A stretch of 64,000 nt of DNA, from assembly GCA_900546325.1 (NCBI GenBank), contig URCR01000009.1, positions 10,206 through 74,205 of the forward strand. The letters run 5' to 3'. The position numbers and the translations under genes are program-made. Under the pieces are notes generated by a model. It did not search any database, was not told the origin of the DNA, and saw only the letters and a list, made by a program, of their open reading frames with translations. The DNA comes from an uncultured Lachnospiraceae bacterium. Lineage in GTDB: Bacteria; Bacillota; Clostridia; Lachnospirales; Lachnospiraceae. Numbering within the stretch: the first letter of the stretch is position 1; each line of letters starts with the position of its first letter. Of the stretch, positions 52,194-60,713 are shown in pieces.

Positions 52194-53685
52194 ATCCAAT
52201 CGCCCCCAGCTTCTTCCTAATCTCTCCCTCCAGCTCATGTGACTTTACAAACATTTCCGCAAGTTCAGATGTTAACCGACCCATCTTTTCTTCAAATGGC
52301 TCTTCGTCATCTTCTTGTTCTTCAATGCCTACATATCTGCCCGGAGTAAGGATAAAGTCTTGCTTTTCAATTTCCTGCAAATCGGCAACGGCACAGAAGC
52401 CTTTAACATCTTCAAGTGTTCCATCAACAAAAGCTTCATAGGTATCTGAAATTTTCTTGATATCATCATCTGTCAACTCTCGAAGCTTACGGCTCACCAT
52501 CGTTCCCATCTTTCGAGCGTCAATAAATAAAGTCTTTCCCGGTTGTTTCTTCTGCTTATTGATAAACCAGAGCGAAACAGGAATCTGCGTTGTATAGAAT
52601 AGCTGAGTAGGCATTGCAACAATGCACTCAACTAAATCGGCATTGATAATATTCTTACGAATATCACCCTCTCCACCTGACTGAGAAGAAAGTGAACCGT
52701 TCGCTAATACCATACCAATACGGCCTGCTGGTGCAAGATGAAAAATCATGTGCTGAAGCCATGCAAAGTTGGCATTCCCTGCTGGTGGTATTCCATATTT
52801 CCAGCGCTGATCTTCTTTTAGTTTATCCAGTCCCCAATCGGAAAGGTTAAACGGAGGATTAGCCATAATATAATCTGCTCGCAATGTTGGATGGCGATCA
52901 TCTAGAAACGTATCTGCAGCGTATGCTCCGAGATCTGGTTCAATTCCCCGAATAGCAAGGTTCATCTGCGCCATCTTCCATGTAGTAGGGTTTGAATCCT
53001 GACCGTAGATAGAAATGTTACTGATGTTACCACTGTGGTTCTCAACAAATTTTGCAGACTGAACAAACATACCACCTGATCCACAACAAGGATCATATGC
53101 TCGACCCTTGAAAGGTTTCAATACTTCTACCAGAGTACGTACTACGCAAGATGGTGTAAAGAATTCGCCGCCACGTTTGCCTTCTTGTTCAGCAAACATA
53201 GAAAGACAATACTCATAGGTACGGCCCAAGATATCCTTTTCGCTGCCGTGTTCGATCATCTGGATATTGGTAAATAAATCTACCACATCTCCCAATCTTC
53301 GTTTGTCCAATTCCGGGCGTGCAAAGTTCTTAGGGAGAATATCTTTCAGTCGTTTATTTTCTTTTTCAATTGCACGCATAGCCTCATCAATAACTGTACC
53401 AATCTCCGGCGTATGTGCCTTTGCTGCAATCTCACTCCAACGTGCACCTGCTGGTACAAAGAAGATACCTTCAGAAGTATATTCATCGATATCTTCCTCG
53501 AATCCGTCGCCTTCTTCAACAAGTTCCTGATATTTATCATCAAATCTATCTGAAATATATTTCAAGAAAATCAACCCAAGGACAACGTTCTTATATTCTG
53601 ATGCATCCATATTGCCACGAAGCACGCAGGCCGCATCCCATATTTGTTTTTCAAATCCAATATCGGCTGTATTTTTATCTGCCAT
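52177..53685 (-). CDS. hsdM: Type I restriction enzyme, M (adenine methyltransferase) subunit
   Basis: 502 aa. The N-terminal helical HsdM_N domain (about 10-135) is followed by the N6-adenine methylase with SAM motif DPCCGSGGMF (198-207) and catalytic NPPF (276-279). The C-terminal coiled part (LTSELAEMFVKSHELEGEI) contacts HsdS. The start MADKNT has GAGGAGG upstream. It follows the XRE remnant by 1 bp and overlaps the PIN gene. With HsdS it methylates the bipartite target whose sequence depends on the inverted state of the locus. Confidence 0.95.
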   Translation of the reverse strand: MADKNTADIGFEKQIWDAACVLRGNMDASEYKNVVLGLIFLKYISDRFDDKYQELVEEGDGFEEDIDEYTSEGIFFVPAGARWSEIAAKAHTPEIGTVIDEAMRAIEKENKRLKDILPKNFARPELDKRRLGDVVDLFTNIQMIEHGSEKDILGRTYEYCLSMFAEQEGKRGGEFFTPSCVVRTLVEVLKPFKGRAYDPCCGSGGMFVQSAKFVENHSGNISNISIYGQDSNPTTWKMAQMNLAIRGIEPDLGAYAADTFLDDRHPTLRADYIMANPPFNLSDWGLDKLKEDQRWKYGIPPAGNANFAWLQHMIFHLAPAGRIGMVLANGSLSSQSGGEGDIRKNIINADLVECIVAMPTQLFYTTQIPVSLWFINKQKKQPGKTLFIDARKMGTMVSRKLRELTDDDIKKISDTYEAFVDGTLEDVKGFCAVADLQEIEKQDFILTPGRYVGIEEQEDDEEPFEEKMGRLTSELAEMFVKSHELEGEIRKKLGAIGYELKQ

Positions 53686-53686
53686 T

Positions 53687-53908
53687 TTAGTTTTCCTCCT
53701 CTGATAATTCATCTGGAACTATTTCCGCAATATCAGCAATAGCACACTTGAGATACTCGCATATCTTTATGAGCACATCTGTAGCGATGTTAGCACCCTT
53801 ACCAAGCTTTGCTACAGATGCGGAACTAATTCCTGCCTTCTTAGCAAACTCTGTTTTCTTCATATCCAATTCTACAACTTTTACCCATAACTTTTATGAT
53901 AGTTTCAT
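53687..53908 (-). pseudogene. XRE-family regulator interrupted by an early stop
   Basis: From an ATG at 53908 with a good AAAGGAG site the frame reads MKLS, then TAA (53894-53896), then KLWVKVVELDMKKTEFAKKAG in the same frame. Intact relatives begin with a pattern like MxxSYKKLWKLLIDxDMKK, so the stop replaces the Tyr region, consistent with a 3-bp deletion. The remaining helix-turn-helix (ISSASVAKLGKGANIATDVL) is well kept, so reinitiation at 53869 might give a 60-aa protein lacking helix 1. It leads the hsd operon and was probably its regulator. Confidence 0.7.
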
Positions 53909-54000
53909 TCTATCTCCTTTGGGAGGTCTTTCCTCCAGCTCGGCATAAATCCGTATAATTGCAAATCCAAGTTCTTTTATTGCAACCGAACTACTTTTTT
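53909..54000. promoter_or_regulatory. Upstream region of the restriction operon
   Basis: 92 bp between the XRE start and the next remnant. It should contain the operon promoter or lie just downstream of it, but no confident -35/-10 pair is seen by eye. Confidence 0.3.
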
Positions 54001-54229
54001 TCAAACGAAAAATGTTTGTAAATGATCTTTGTCCGCATCATAGAGATTATCAATTTCCTCTGCAAAATCGGTCCCATCCCATCATATCTGCTGCAAATTC
54101 TTCAGTCATTGGGGCACGCAATGTATCTCCAACAAGCTGCACAACAAAGATACCACTCCACTCAGACGGCGCCATATACGTCTCCACTTCTTCAGCTATC
54201 CCCTGAAAATACACTCCACCATGTCTCTT
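54001..54229 (-). pseudogene. Frameshifted small gene remnant
   Basis: The minus strand reads HGGVYFQGIAEEVETYMAPS and continues EWSGIFVVQLVGDTLRAP to MMGWD, where one extra base near 54068-54072 shifts the frame. The other frame continues DFAEEIDNLYDADKDHLQTF to a TGA at 54001-54003. Joined, the two halves give a coherent ~75-codon protein end. The family is not recognised. No start or ribosome site is seen. It is a decayed island gene. Confidence 0.5.
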
Positions 54230-54837
54230 CTAAACTTTTAAGTCAAACTATGATCAACCACGATCAAACCTCAAAAATTCAAATTTTCTATAATGAATTT
54301 ATACTTAGCAACAAGGTGTAAAACACTTTTAAGAATATAACACAAATTTTCACATTTTTCAATCTTCTGCAAGCTATTGTCCATAAATAATTTGCAAATG
54401 TAAACAAATTCTTTGCGATAATGAAAACGGCAGTCCCAGACATAGCATTAAACTGTCTGACTAGACCATCAACTCACCTCCTATGGTCACGAGATCCGTT
54501 AGCAATTGTTGAGAAAATCTCAAAATTAAATAGAGTACCAACTACGAACGACTGGTCACCAAAAAGAAGCGGAGTTATCCACATAAAGCGACCGTTTTAT
54601 AAAAAACACTGGCATCCATAACGTCTATCTCCACTTCGTACATGAATCCAGCTGAGTGGATGTTAACAAGGAGTCCTACACGAACTACTACTGTGACATC
54701 AATCATTACCATAAACGCCAGCATAAACATGAATGTTGCGTCTGCTTTGCAAACAAGCGCTACTTATGTGACATAGGACCACTATATCAACAACTACTGA
54801 AATATTGATATAGTTCTTGATCTCTTTATTTCCGATT
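54230..54837. other. Gene-poor right edge of the island
   Basis: 608 bp with no supported gene. A 66-codon plus-strand frame (54421-54621) lacks a ribosome site. A second plus-strand frame (54656-54808) is rich in Cys and His (HKHECCVCFANKRYLC) but has a stop just upstream and no start signal, so it may be a fossil coding end. Inverted repeats ATCCA/TGGAT (about 54646-54662) and CTATATCAA/TTGATATAG (54782-54790, 54805-54813) are present. The latter lies 25 bp beyond the rlmD stop and could mark an end of the element or act as a weak terminator. Confidence 0.4.
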
Positions 54838-56256
54838 TTATCGTTCTCGCTCGCCAAACTCGACTTTTATATTGATTACACTATCAGGCTTTTTGTGGGA
54901 AAGCATTACAACCGTCTCCACATGCACCGTCTGACAAAATTGATCCACCGCCGTGCATTTCACCACCCGGTATCCTCTCTCCTGTATCATCTCTAAATCT
55001 CTTGCCAGGCTTGTGGCCTTGCAGGAAATGTACACGATATTTTCCACTCCATAATCAAGGATTTTCGGCAATGCCTTCGGATGGATCCCATCCCGAGGCG
55101 GGTCTAACACGATCACATCCGGCTTCTCTTCAATTTCATCTAATACTTTGAAGACATCCCCCGCGATAAATCTGCAGTTATGCAGTCCGTTTCGCTCTGC
55201 ATTTTCTTTTGCCGCCTCCACAGCCTCCTCGATGATCTCCACTCCGATGACCTGCTTTGCCACCGGCGCCAGTACCTGTGCGATCGTCCCGGTTCCGCTG
55301 AACAGATCGTACACAGTCATATCATGGATATCTCCGATATATTCCCGCACAGTACTGTACAGCACTTCAGCTCCTCTGGAATTTGGCTGGAAGAAGGAAA
55401 ATGGTGTGATCTTAAATTCCAGTCCCATGATCTTCTCATAGAAATAATCCTGACCATAGAGAATCTTTGTCTCATCGCTCTGCACCACATCGGATAAGGA
55501 ATCGTTCAAAATATGCAGAATCCCGACAATCTTTCCTTCTAACGGAAGCGTCAGAAGCTTTTCCACAAGTGGAGACAGGTCATAGGCTTCCTGTGTTGTT
55601 GTGACGAGGTTTACAAGAATTTCCCCGGTCGTATCCCCTCTTCTTAAAAGCAGATGGCGCAGGTATCCGACATGCTGCATTTTTTTGTAGTAGCTGACAC
55701 CTCTCTCCTTGAAATAGTCAAGCACACAGGTTAAAATCTGTGTCATATCTTTGTGTACCAATTTACAGTCGGAAGCAGTCAGGACATCGTAAGTGCTTCC
55801 TTTCTTGTGAAGGCCGAGGGAAAGTGGTCCGTCCTTGTACTCATCCCCGAAGGAGAACTCCATTTTATTTCGATAAGCAAATTCCTTCGGGCTTTCTTTT
55901 ACTCCCTCAAAGGTATAAGAGTACCCATCCACAGCCGCATCCATGATCGAGCGAATCTGCTCCTCTTTCATCTTTACTTGTGCCTGATAATCCATTGTCT
56001 GATACATACATCCACCGCAGGCCGGGAAAATACTGCATACCGGCTCTCTTGTCTCTAACGCAGACTTTTCAATTACCTCCAGCAGACGTCCTTCCGCTTT
56101 TCCTTTTCTCATCTTATTGACACAAAACCGGATCTTCTGCCCCGGAATCCCGTTTTTTACAATGACGGGCCTATCTTCCCCCTCAACCTGCACGATTCCT
56201 TTATTTGGGAATTCTACCTTTTGGATCTTTCCCTCATAAATCTGTCCCTTTTTCAT
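54838..56256 (-). CDS. rlmD: 23S rRNA (uracil-C5)-methyltransferase RlmD/RumA-type
   Basis: 472 aa. N-terminal TRAM domain (1-55), cysteines CSIFPACGGCMYQ for a 4Fe-4S cluster, a central domain, then the SAM methylase with DLFSGTGT, LDPPRDGIHPKAL and YISCKATSLARDL, which contains the nucleophilic cysteine. It adds a methyl to a 23S rRNA uracil. The C-terminal HVETVVMLSHKK is followed by only ~17 residues (PDSVINIKVEFGERER). In related genomes similar tails run much longer, so the end may have been remodelled by element insertion. AAAGGA precedes the ATG. Confidence 0.92.
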   Translation of the reverse strand: MKKGQIYEGKIQKVEFPNKGIVQVEGEDRPVIVKNGIPGQKIRFCVNKMRKGKAEGRLLEVIEKSALETREPVCSIFPACGGCMYQTMDYQAQVKMKEEQIRSIMDAAVDGYSYTFEGVKESPKEFAYRNKMEFSFGDEYKDGPLSLGLHKKGSTYDVLTASDCKLVHKDMTQILTCVLDYFKERGVSYYKKMQHVGYLRHLLLRRGDTTGEILVNLVTTTQEAYDLSPLVEKLLTLPLEGKIVGILHILNDSLSDVVQSDETKILYGQDYFYEKIMGLEFKITPFSFFQPNSRGAEVLYSTVREYIGDIHDMTVYDLFSGTGTIAQVLAPVAKQVIGVEIIEEAVEAAKENAERNGLHNCRFIAGDVFKVLDEIEEKPDVIVLDPPRDGIHPKALPKILDYGVENIVYISCKATSLARDLEMIQERGYRVVKCTAVDQFCQTVHVETVVMLSHKKPDSVINIKVEFGERER

Positions 56257-56353
56257 CTATCTGTATTCCTTTCTTTTCCTTTTCTATTGGCTCACTGATC
56301 ATTTTAGTGCTTTTATTTCATCACAAGTTCTCAAAAACTTTCCCAGCAAGAAA

Positions 56354-56384
56354 AAGGCGGGACTTTTTGTCCCGCCTTATTGCA
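56354..56384 (-). terminator. Intrinsic terminator of the small membrane protein gene
   Basis: AAGGCGGGAC (56354-56363) pairs perfectly with GTCCCGCCTT (56369-56378) over 10 bp, followed on the minus strand by TTTTTCTTG. Confidence 0.9.
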
Positions 56385-56388
56385 CTTT

Positions 56389-56634
56389 CTAGATCTCGTC
56401 TTCTTCACTAAAGAAATCGTCATCAAATTCATCGTCGAAATCTTCTTCAAAATCTTCCAGATAATCTGGTGTGAAGAAACAGTATACTGCGTAAGCGATT
56501 CCCGCGATTGCTGCAACTGCACCTACGATTGCAAGTACCCAAAGAACTGTGTTCTTTGTCTTGTCATTATCATCTTTCTTCTTTAAAATGTCATTTAATT
56601 TTGATGCTGCAATAATATCTTCTACTCTGTTCAT
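56389..56634 (-). CDS. Small single-span membrane protein with acidic tail
   Basis: 81 aa. An N-terminal helix (NRVEDIIAASKLNDILKKK), one transmembrane segment (about 31-54, TVLWVLAIVGAVAAIAGIAYAVYCFF) shown here as the hydrophobic stretch, and a strongly acidic C-terminus of some 20 Asp/Glu (EDFDDEFDDDFFSEEDEI). The start MNRVED has AAAGGA upstream; the 12 codons before it contain that site. Similar small proteins are common beside pcrA in Lachnospiraceae by impression, but the function is unknown. It has its own terminator and a TATAAT near 56692. Confidence 0.7.
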   Translation of the reverse strand: MNRVEDIIAASKLNDILKKKDDNDKTKNTVLWVLAIVGAVAAIAGIAYAVYCFFTPDYLEDFEEDFDDEFDDDFFSEEDEI

Positions 56635-56752
56635 GCTTGCCACGTCCTTTCCGATTTCCTTACTTTTCAAATGGATTTCGCTTCCATTATTATAACACTA
56701 ACAAGGGAAGATTGCTATAACATTTCATATATTTTTCCCGATTTTATTTTTT

Positions 56753-58978
56753 CTATACTTTTTGTAATTTTGCAAAAGATGCAAACATCTTTTTTGTCCC
56801 TGCGCTGTCAAAATCGACACTCACTTCGTAATCTCTTCCGCCTTCCGTGATCGCAGTCACTGTGCCTTCCCCGAATTTCATATGGCGGACACGGTCTCCG
56901 ACACCGTAGGAGAGTCCTTCCCCGCTTTTGACTCCAAACTGCTGCACCGGTTTTGCCATCGTAAACGGTTTTGACTGGAAAGACTGTTTTGCCTGAAAAT
57001 AAGCATTCTGTTTTGGCAGTTCCATCTCTTCCTTCTCCACAATTTTCCCGGTAGACAAAAGTTTTGGCGGAACTTCTTTTAAAAATCTTGACATTTTATT
57101 ATATTGTGTCTCCCCGCGAATCATTCGCTTTCTGGCGCAAGTCATTGCAAGTTCTTTTTTTGCCCTGGTAATACCGACATAGCAGAGTCTTCTCTCCTCC
57201 TCGATTTCTGTCGGATCATCTGCAGTGATCGTCATATAACTAGGGAAAATCCCGTCTTCCATTCCCGCCAGATAGACGTAAGGGAATTCCAATCCTTTTG
57301 CACTGTGCAATGTCATCAACACAACATAATCGCTTTCTTCATCCAGACTGTCGATATCTGCCACCAGCGCCACTTCTTCCAAAAATCCACTCAGTGTCGG
57401 AAATTCTTCCTCGCAGGATTCCTCATATGCAGCGATCTTATTCAGAAATTCATCAATATTCTGGAGACGTGCTTCCGCCTCAACTTCTCCCTCTGCCTTC
57501 AGTTCTTCCACATATCCGGTCTCATCAAGAATCTCCTCCACCAGTTCTTGGATTGAAAGTCTCTCCGATTCGTTCCGGAAATGTTCGATCATCGCTGCAA
57601 AGGATTCCAGCTTGGAAATGCTCCTTCCAAGTCCCGGAACAAGATCTGCTGAGCACAGTGCCTCATAAAAACTGATCCCTCTCTGCTGCGCCGCCTCCGT
57701 GATCCGGTTGACCGTTGTCAGACCGATCCCTCTTTTCGGGACATTGATGATCCTCCGCACAGCAAGGTCATCCCTTCCATTATCAATCGTCTTTAAATAG
57801 GCAAGCAGATCTTTGATTTCTTTCCTCGCATAGAAATTGATTCCGCCGACAATCTTGTACGGAATATTGGCTGTGATCATTTTTTCCTCAAACAGACGGG
57901 ACTGTGCATTTGTCCGGTATAAAACTGCATGGTCACAGTAAGATGCTTTTCCATGATCTACACGCTCCCTGATATCTCCTACAATATATTCTGCCTCATC
58001 GTAGGCAGTGTCAAACTGGCGAAACTGGATTTTTTCTCCTTCTCCATTTTCCGTCCAGAGCGATTTTGCCTTTCTTCCCACATTGTTTTTGATCACCGCA
58101 TTTGCCGCATCCAGGATCGTGCTCGTCGAGCGGTAATTCTGCTCAAGCTTGATCACTTTTGTATTCTCAAACTCTTTTTCAAAACTTAAAATATTCTGGA
58201 TGTTTGCTCCGCGGAATTTGTAAATAGACTGATCGTCATCCCCGACTACACACAGATTTTTGTATTTTGCGGCGAGAAGACTGATCAACTTAAACTGTAC
58301 GGTATTGGTATCCTGATACTCATCTACCATAATATAGCGGAAACGCTCCTGGTAATACTCCAGTATCTCCGGCTCTGTCTGGAACAGCTGTACAGTCTTT
58401 ACTAAAAGATCATCAAAATCAAGCGCATTGTTTGCCTTCAACTGTCTCTCATACTCCTTGTAAGCCTCGGCGATCTTCTTCTTGCTAAAATCTCCATATG
58501 CATTCAATTCGTACTCTTCGGGTGTGATCATCTCATCCTTTGCGGAAGAAATCGCACTTAAGATCGTGCGCTCCCGATATGTTTTCGTATCAATCTGAAG
58601 CAGCTTGCATACATCTTTCATCAAAGTCTTCTGATCATCGCCGTCATAGATCGTAAAGTTATTGTCGTATCCAAGCCGGTCAATGTGCCTGCGCAGAATC
58701 CGCACGCAAGTGGAATGAAACGTACTCACCCAGATACTTTCTGAACCAAATCCTACGATGTCATCCACACGCTCTCTCATCTCACCTGCCGCCTTGTTCG
58801 TAAACGTGATCGCGAGAATGTTCCACGGATTGATTCCTTTCTCCTCAATCAGATATGCAATACGGTGCGTCAGCACCCTTGTTTTCCCAGAGCCGGCCCC
58901 TGCCAGTATAAGAAGCGGTCCCTCCGTGTGAAAGACCGCCTCCTGTTGCTCTGCATTTAATGTATCATATATACTCAT
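56753..58978 (-). CDS. pcrA: ATP-dependent DNA helicase PcrA/UvrD
   Basis: 741 aa superfamily 1A helicase. LNAEQQEAV (Q motif), GAGSGKTRVL (Walker A), VDEYQDTN (DEAD-like motif II), GDDDQSIYKFRGA (III), LEQNYRS (IV), VVLMTLHSAKGLEFPYV (V) and RRLCYVGITRAKKEL (VI) are all intact. The C-terminal YGVGDRVRHMKFGEGTVTAI is the PcrA Tudor-like domain that contacts RNA polymerase. It acts in nucleotide excision repair, mismatch repair and plasmid replication. The length is normal. Confidence 0.96.
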   Translation of the reverse strand: MSIYDTLNAEQQEAVFHTEGPLLILAGAGSGKTRVLTHRIAYLIEEKGINPWNILAITFTNKAAGEMRERVDDIVGFGSESIWVSTFHSTCVRILRRHIDRLGYDNNFTIYDGDDQKTLMKDVCKLLQIDTKTYRERTILSAISSAKDEMITPEEYELNAYGDFSKKKIAEAYKEYERQLKANNALDFDDLLVKTVQLFQTEPEILEYYQERFRYIMVDEYQDTNTVQFKLISLLAAKYKNLCVVGDDDQSIYKFRGANIQNILSFEKEFENTKVIKLEQNYRSTSTILDAANAVIKNNVGRKAKSLWTENGEGEKIQFRQFDTAYDEAEYIVGDIRERVDHGKASYCDHAVLYRTNAQSRLFEEKMITANIPYKIVGGINFYARKEIKDLLAYLKTIDNGRDDLAVRRIINVPKRGIGLTTVNRITEAAQQRGISFYEALCSADLVPGLGRSISKLESFAAMIEHFRNESERLSIQELVEEILDETGYVEELKAEGEVEAEARLQNIDEFLNKIAAYEESCEEEFPTLSGFLEEVALVADIDSLDEESDYVVLMTLHSAKGLEFPYVYLAGMEDGIFPSYMTITADDPTEIEEERRLCYVGITRAKKELAMTCARKRMIRGETQYNKMSRFLKEVPPKLLSTGKIVEKEEMELPKQNAYFQAKQSFQSKPFTMAKPVQQFGVKSGEGLSYGVGDRVRHMKFGEGTVTAITEGGRDYEVSVDFDSAGTKKMFASFAKLQKV

Positions 58979-59055
58979 AGTTTTACAACTCCTTATCCCT
59001 TACTGCTGTATCCTATTATACCAAACTCTCCGCGAAACGCAATGCCGGAAATCTT

Positions 59056-59436
59056 TTATCGCTCCTCCCCGTTCTGATCAAATTTCTTCTTCAGCGCTTT
59101 CTCTACCGGAATGATCGTCATGAGCAGAAATACACACTGTCCCATACAAAGTACGATAGATGTCGTGTTAAATATATCTTCTCCTGCAAGATAAGAAAGG
59201 ATCGTCGCAAAGACTGTGAGAAGCGCAATCCCCCAGCCGGTCCGCCAGCAGATTTGTCCCCAGTAAGTATTTGCAAATTTCCATGTTTTCTCACTTTTCA
59301 TCGACATTGTTGTACGATAACCACAAAGTGCATTGATATCTTTCGGAAAATGAGTTCCTTTGAACAGATAGCCTAAGACGAGCATCGTCGCAGGCACGAG
59401 CATGTTGCAGATAAATAAAAACCAAAATTCTGCCAT
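59056..59436 (-). CDS. SdpI-family membrane protein
   Basis: 126 aa with three to four helices. FPKDINALCGYRTTMSMKSEKTWKFAN is the SdpI signature, present at residues ~30-56, in which GYRT and MKSExTW are the conserved parts. In Bacillus SdpI gives immunity to the SdpC toxin, while most relatives have no known role. It lies 6 bp after the DUF3784 gene and is last in a three-gene membrane cluster behind a LytTR/GHKL pair. Confidence 0.82.
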   Translation of the reverse strand: MAEFWFLFICNMLVPATMLVLGYLFKGTHFPKDINALCGYRTTMSMKSEKTWKFANTYWGQICWRTGWGIALLTVFATILSYLAGEDIFNTTSIVLCMGQCVFLLMTIIPVEKALKKKFDQNGEER

Positions 59437-59442
59437 ATGTGA

Positions 59443-60189
59443 TCACCTCTCTGAAAATGTTTTTATTTTTTCATACAGTTCCTTTGTCTTCTTCGGTGTC
59501 TTGTCATTGACAACGATCGTTTTGCCTTCTGTATCGATCACAACATATTCTCTGCATCCATTGTAACTGTACAGACGATAATTTCCGAATTTTTCATTTC
59601 GGAACTGCCCTGCCTGGATCCTCACAGAACCATTTCCATTGATCCGCCTTCCCAGATCCAGTTCCTTTTCATAATCTACCGAGACAATTTCCTCCCGTTC
59701 CAGTGTATATCCCGGCACAAGAAATCCTGACAGGCGAATCTTATCCTCCTCAAATTTTGTGTTGACGGAACCCGCAAACATCGGCACCCCTGTCAAAACT
59801 GCTAAAATGATCAGGACGATCAGTGAAAATCGTCTTCCATTCCTTCTCTCTTTTGTGATTTTTTCTTTTTCTGCCGCAGACATTCCTTCCGTTTCCACAT
59901 AACAGTTATTTGCCATCAGAAGAATATACCCGATTCCTGCAAACACAAGGATCATAGATACCGTCAGAAAAACCGGAGCAGCATCCTCCCCTGCAAGATT
60001 GAGAAACAGAAGTCCTGCCGTGATGATCGTCCAGCCTTTTGCCATTACCCTGTTTAACTTCTTCTCATCATACTTTTTCTTTTCCTCTGCGCTCGCTGTA
60101 TTATAGCCCGCGATGAGCCATCCGCCTTTTCCCGTCCAGAAAAGAACTCCCATCACTGCAAAAACAGCAAAGATGATCCATCCTAACAT
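59443..60189 (-). CDS. DUF3784 membrane protein with C-terminal PH-like domain
   Basis: 248 aa. Residues 1-95 carry the DUF3784 pattern (GKGGWLIAGYNTASAEEKKKYD) with three helices. A further helix lies near 120-140 (LIVLIILAVLTGVPMF). The C-terminal ~100 residues are soluble and resemble a bacterial PH domain (IRLSGFLVPGYTLEREEIVSVDY). DUF3784 proteins often accompany SdpI-family proteins; the function is unknown. It lies 14 bp after the lipoprotein gene. Confidence 0.75.
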   Translation of the reverse strand: MLGWIIFAVFAVMGVLFWTGKGGWLIAGYNTASAEEKKKYDEKKLNRVMAKGWTIITAGLLFLNLAGEDAAPVFLTVSMILVFAGIGYILLMANNCYVETEGMSAAEKEKITKERRNGRRFSLIVLIILAVLTGVPMFAGSVNTKFEEDKIRLSGFLVPGYTLEREEIVSVDYEKELDLGRRINGNGSVRIQAGQFRNEKFGNYRLYSYNGCREYVVIDTEGKTIVVNDKTPKKTKELYEKIKTFSER

Positions 60190-60203
60190 AACTGCTCCCC
60201 TCC

Positions 60204-60638
60204 TTATTTGATATAAAACCCTTCCATCTTCATGGACTGGTTAAACGTGATCGTATACTGTGCTTTCCCATTCTCATAAGATACTACACTGACTGCAGTT
60301 GCGTACTCTTCCTTTGTCTCCGGATTTTCGTTCCCGGTCACAACTGTCTTCTCGATTTTTCCCGGCTCACCCAGTTCTTCCATCACCGGCTGCACCGCAT
60401 TTTTTAGATCCTCCTCCGTCAGCACAGTGACAAGTTTTGCACTCTCATACTCGTCTATGATCTTGGTGTAATCTTCCTCATGAATCAATTCGATAATTTC
60501 TTCTGCTGTCTGCCTGACCTCTCCTTCCTCAAAGCGATCCGACAACGGTTTTTGTCCTGCACATCCCGTAAGAAGCACTGCGGCTGTCCCTGCGGCGCAC
60601 ACCAATCTTTTCATCCATTTCCCTGCATACTTTCTCAT
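60204..60638 (-). CDS. DUF3887-type lipoprotein
   Basis: 144 aa. The signal peptide RLVCAAGTAAVLLTGC ends at a lipid-attachment cysteine, and the mature part (about 100 residues) has the DUF3887 layout with short alpha/beta strands. The start MRKYAGKW has AGGGGAG upstream; an ATG ten codons earlier lacks one. It lies 75 bp after the kinase gene and ahead of the DUF3784 and SdpI-family genes. The role is unknown, possibly an extracellular sensor or regulator for the neighbours. Confidence 0.72.
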   Translation of the reverse strand: MRKYAGKWMKRLVCAAGTAAVLLTGCAGQKPLSDRFEEGEVRQTAEEIIELIHEEDYTKIIDEYESAKLVTVLTEEDLKNAVQPVMEELGEPGKIEKTVVTGNENPETKEEYATAVSVVSYENGKAQYTITFNQSMKMEGFYIK

Positions 60639-60713
60639 ACCGATCTCCCCTTCTGTATTTTCTGCCATTTTTTCATTTTTGTATTTTCTTTGTCATTTCT
60701 GTCAGCTTCTTAT

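Larger units (their letters stand above)
40240..54837. mobile_element. Candidate genomic (defence) island at the 3' end of rlmD
   Basis: About 14.6 kb of accessory genes, all on the minus strand: RhuM, a GmrSD-like protein, a complete type I restriction-modification set with its own tyrosine recombinase, a PIN-domain protein and an XRE remnant. Remnants occur at both ends, and core genes lie to the right. rlmD/rumA 3' ends are known integration targets for conjugative elements in Firmicutes. No conjugation genes remain, and no exact attachment repeats were found by eye, so the limits are approximate. Confidence 0.5.

Noticed and set aside
54421..54621. 66-codon plus-strand ORF at the island edge
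   Set aside because: No ribosome site, no recognisable family and atypical composition; kept only as part of the gap description.
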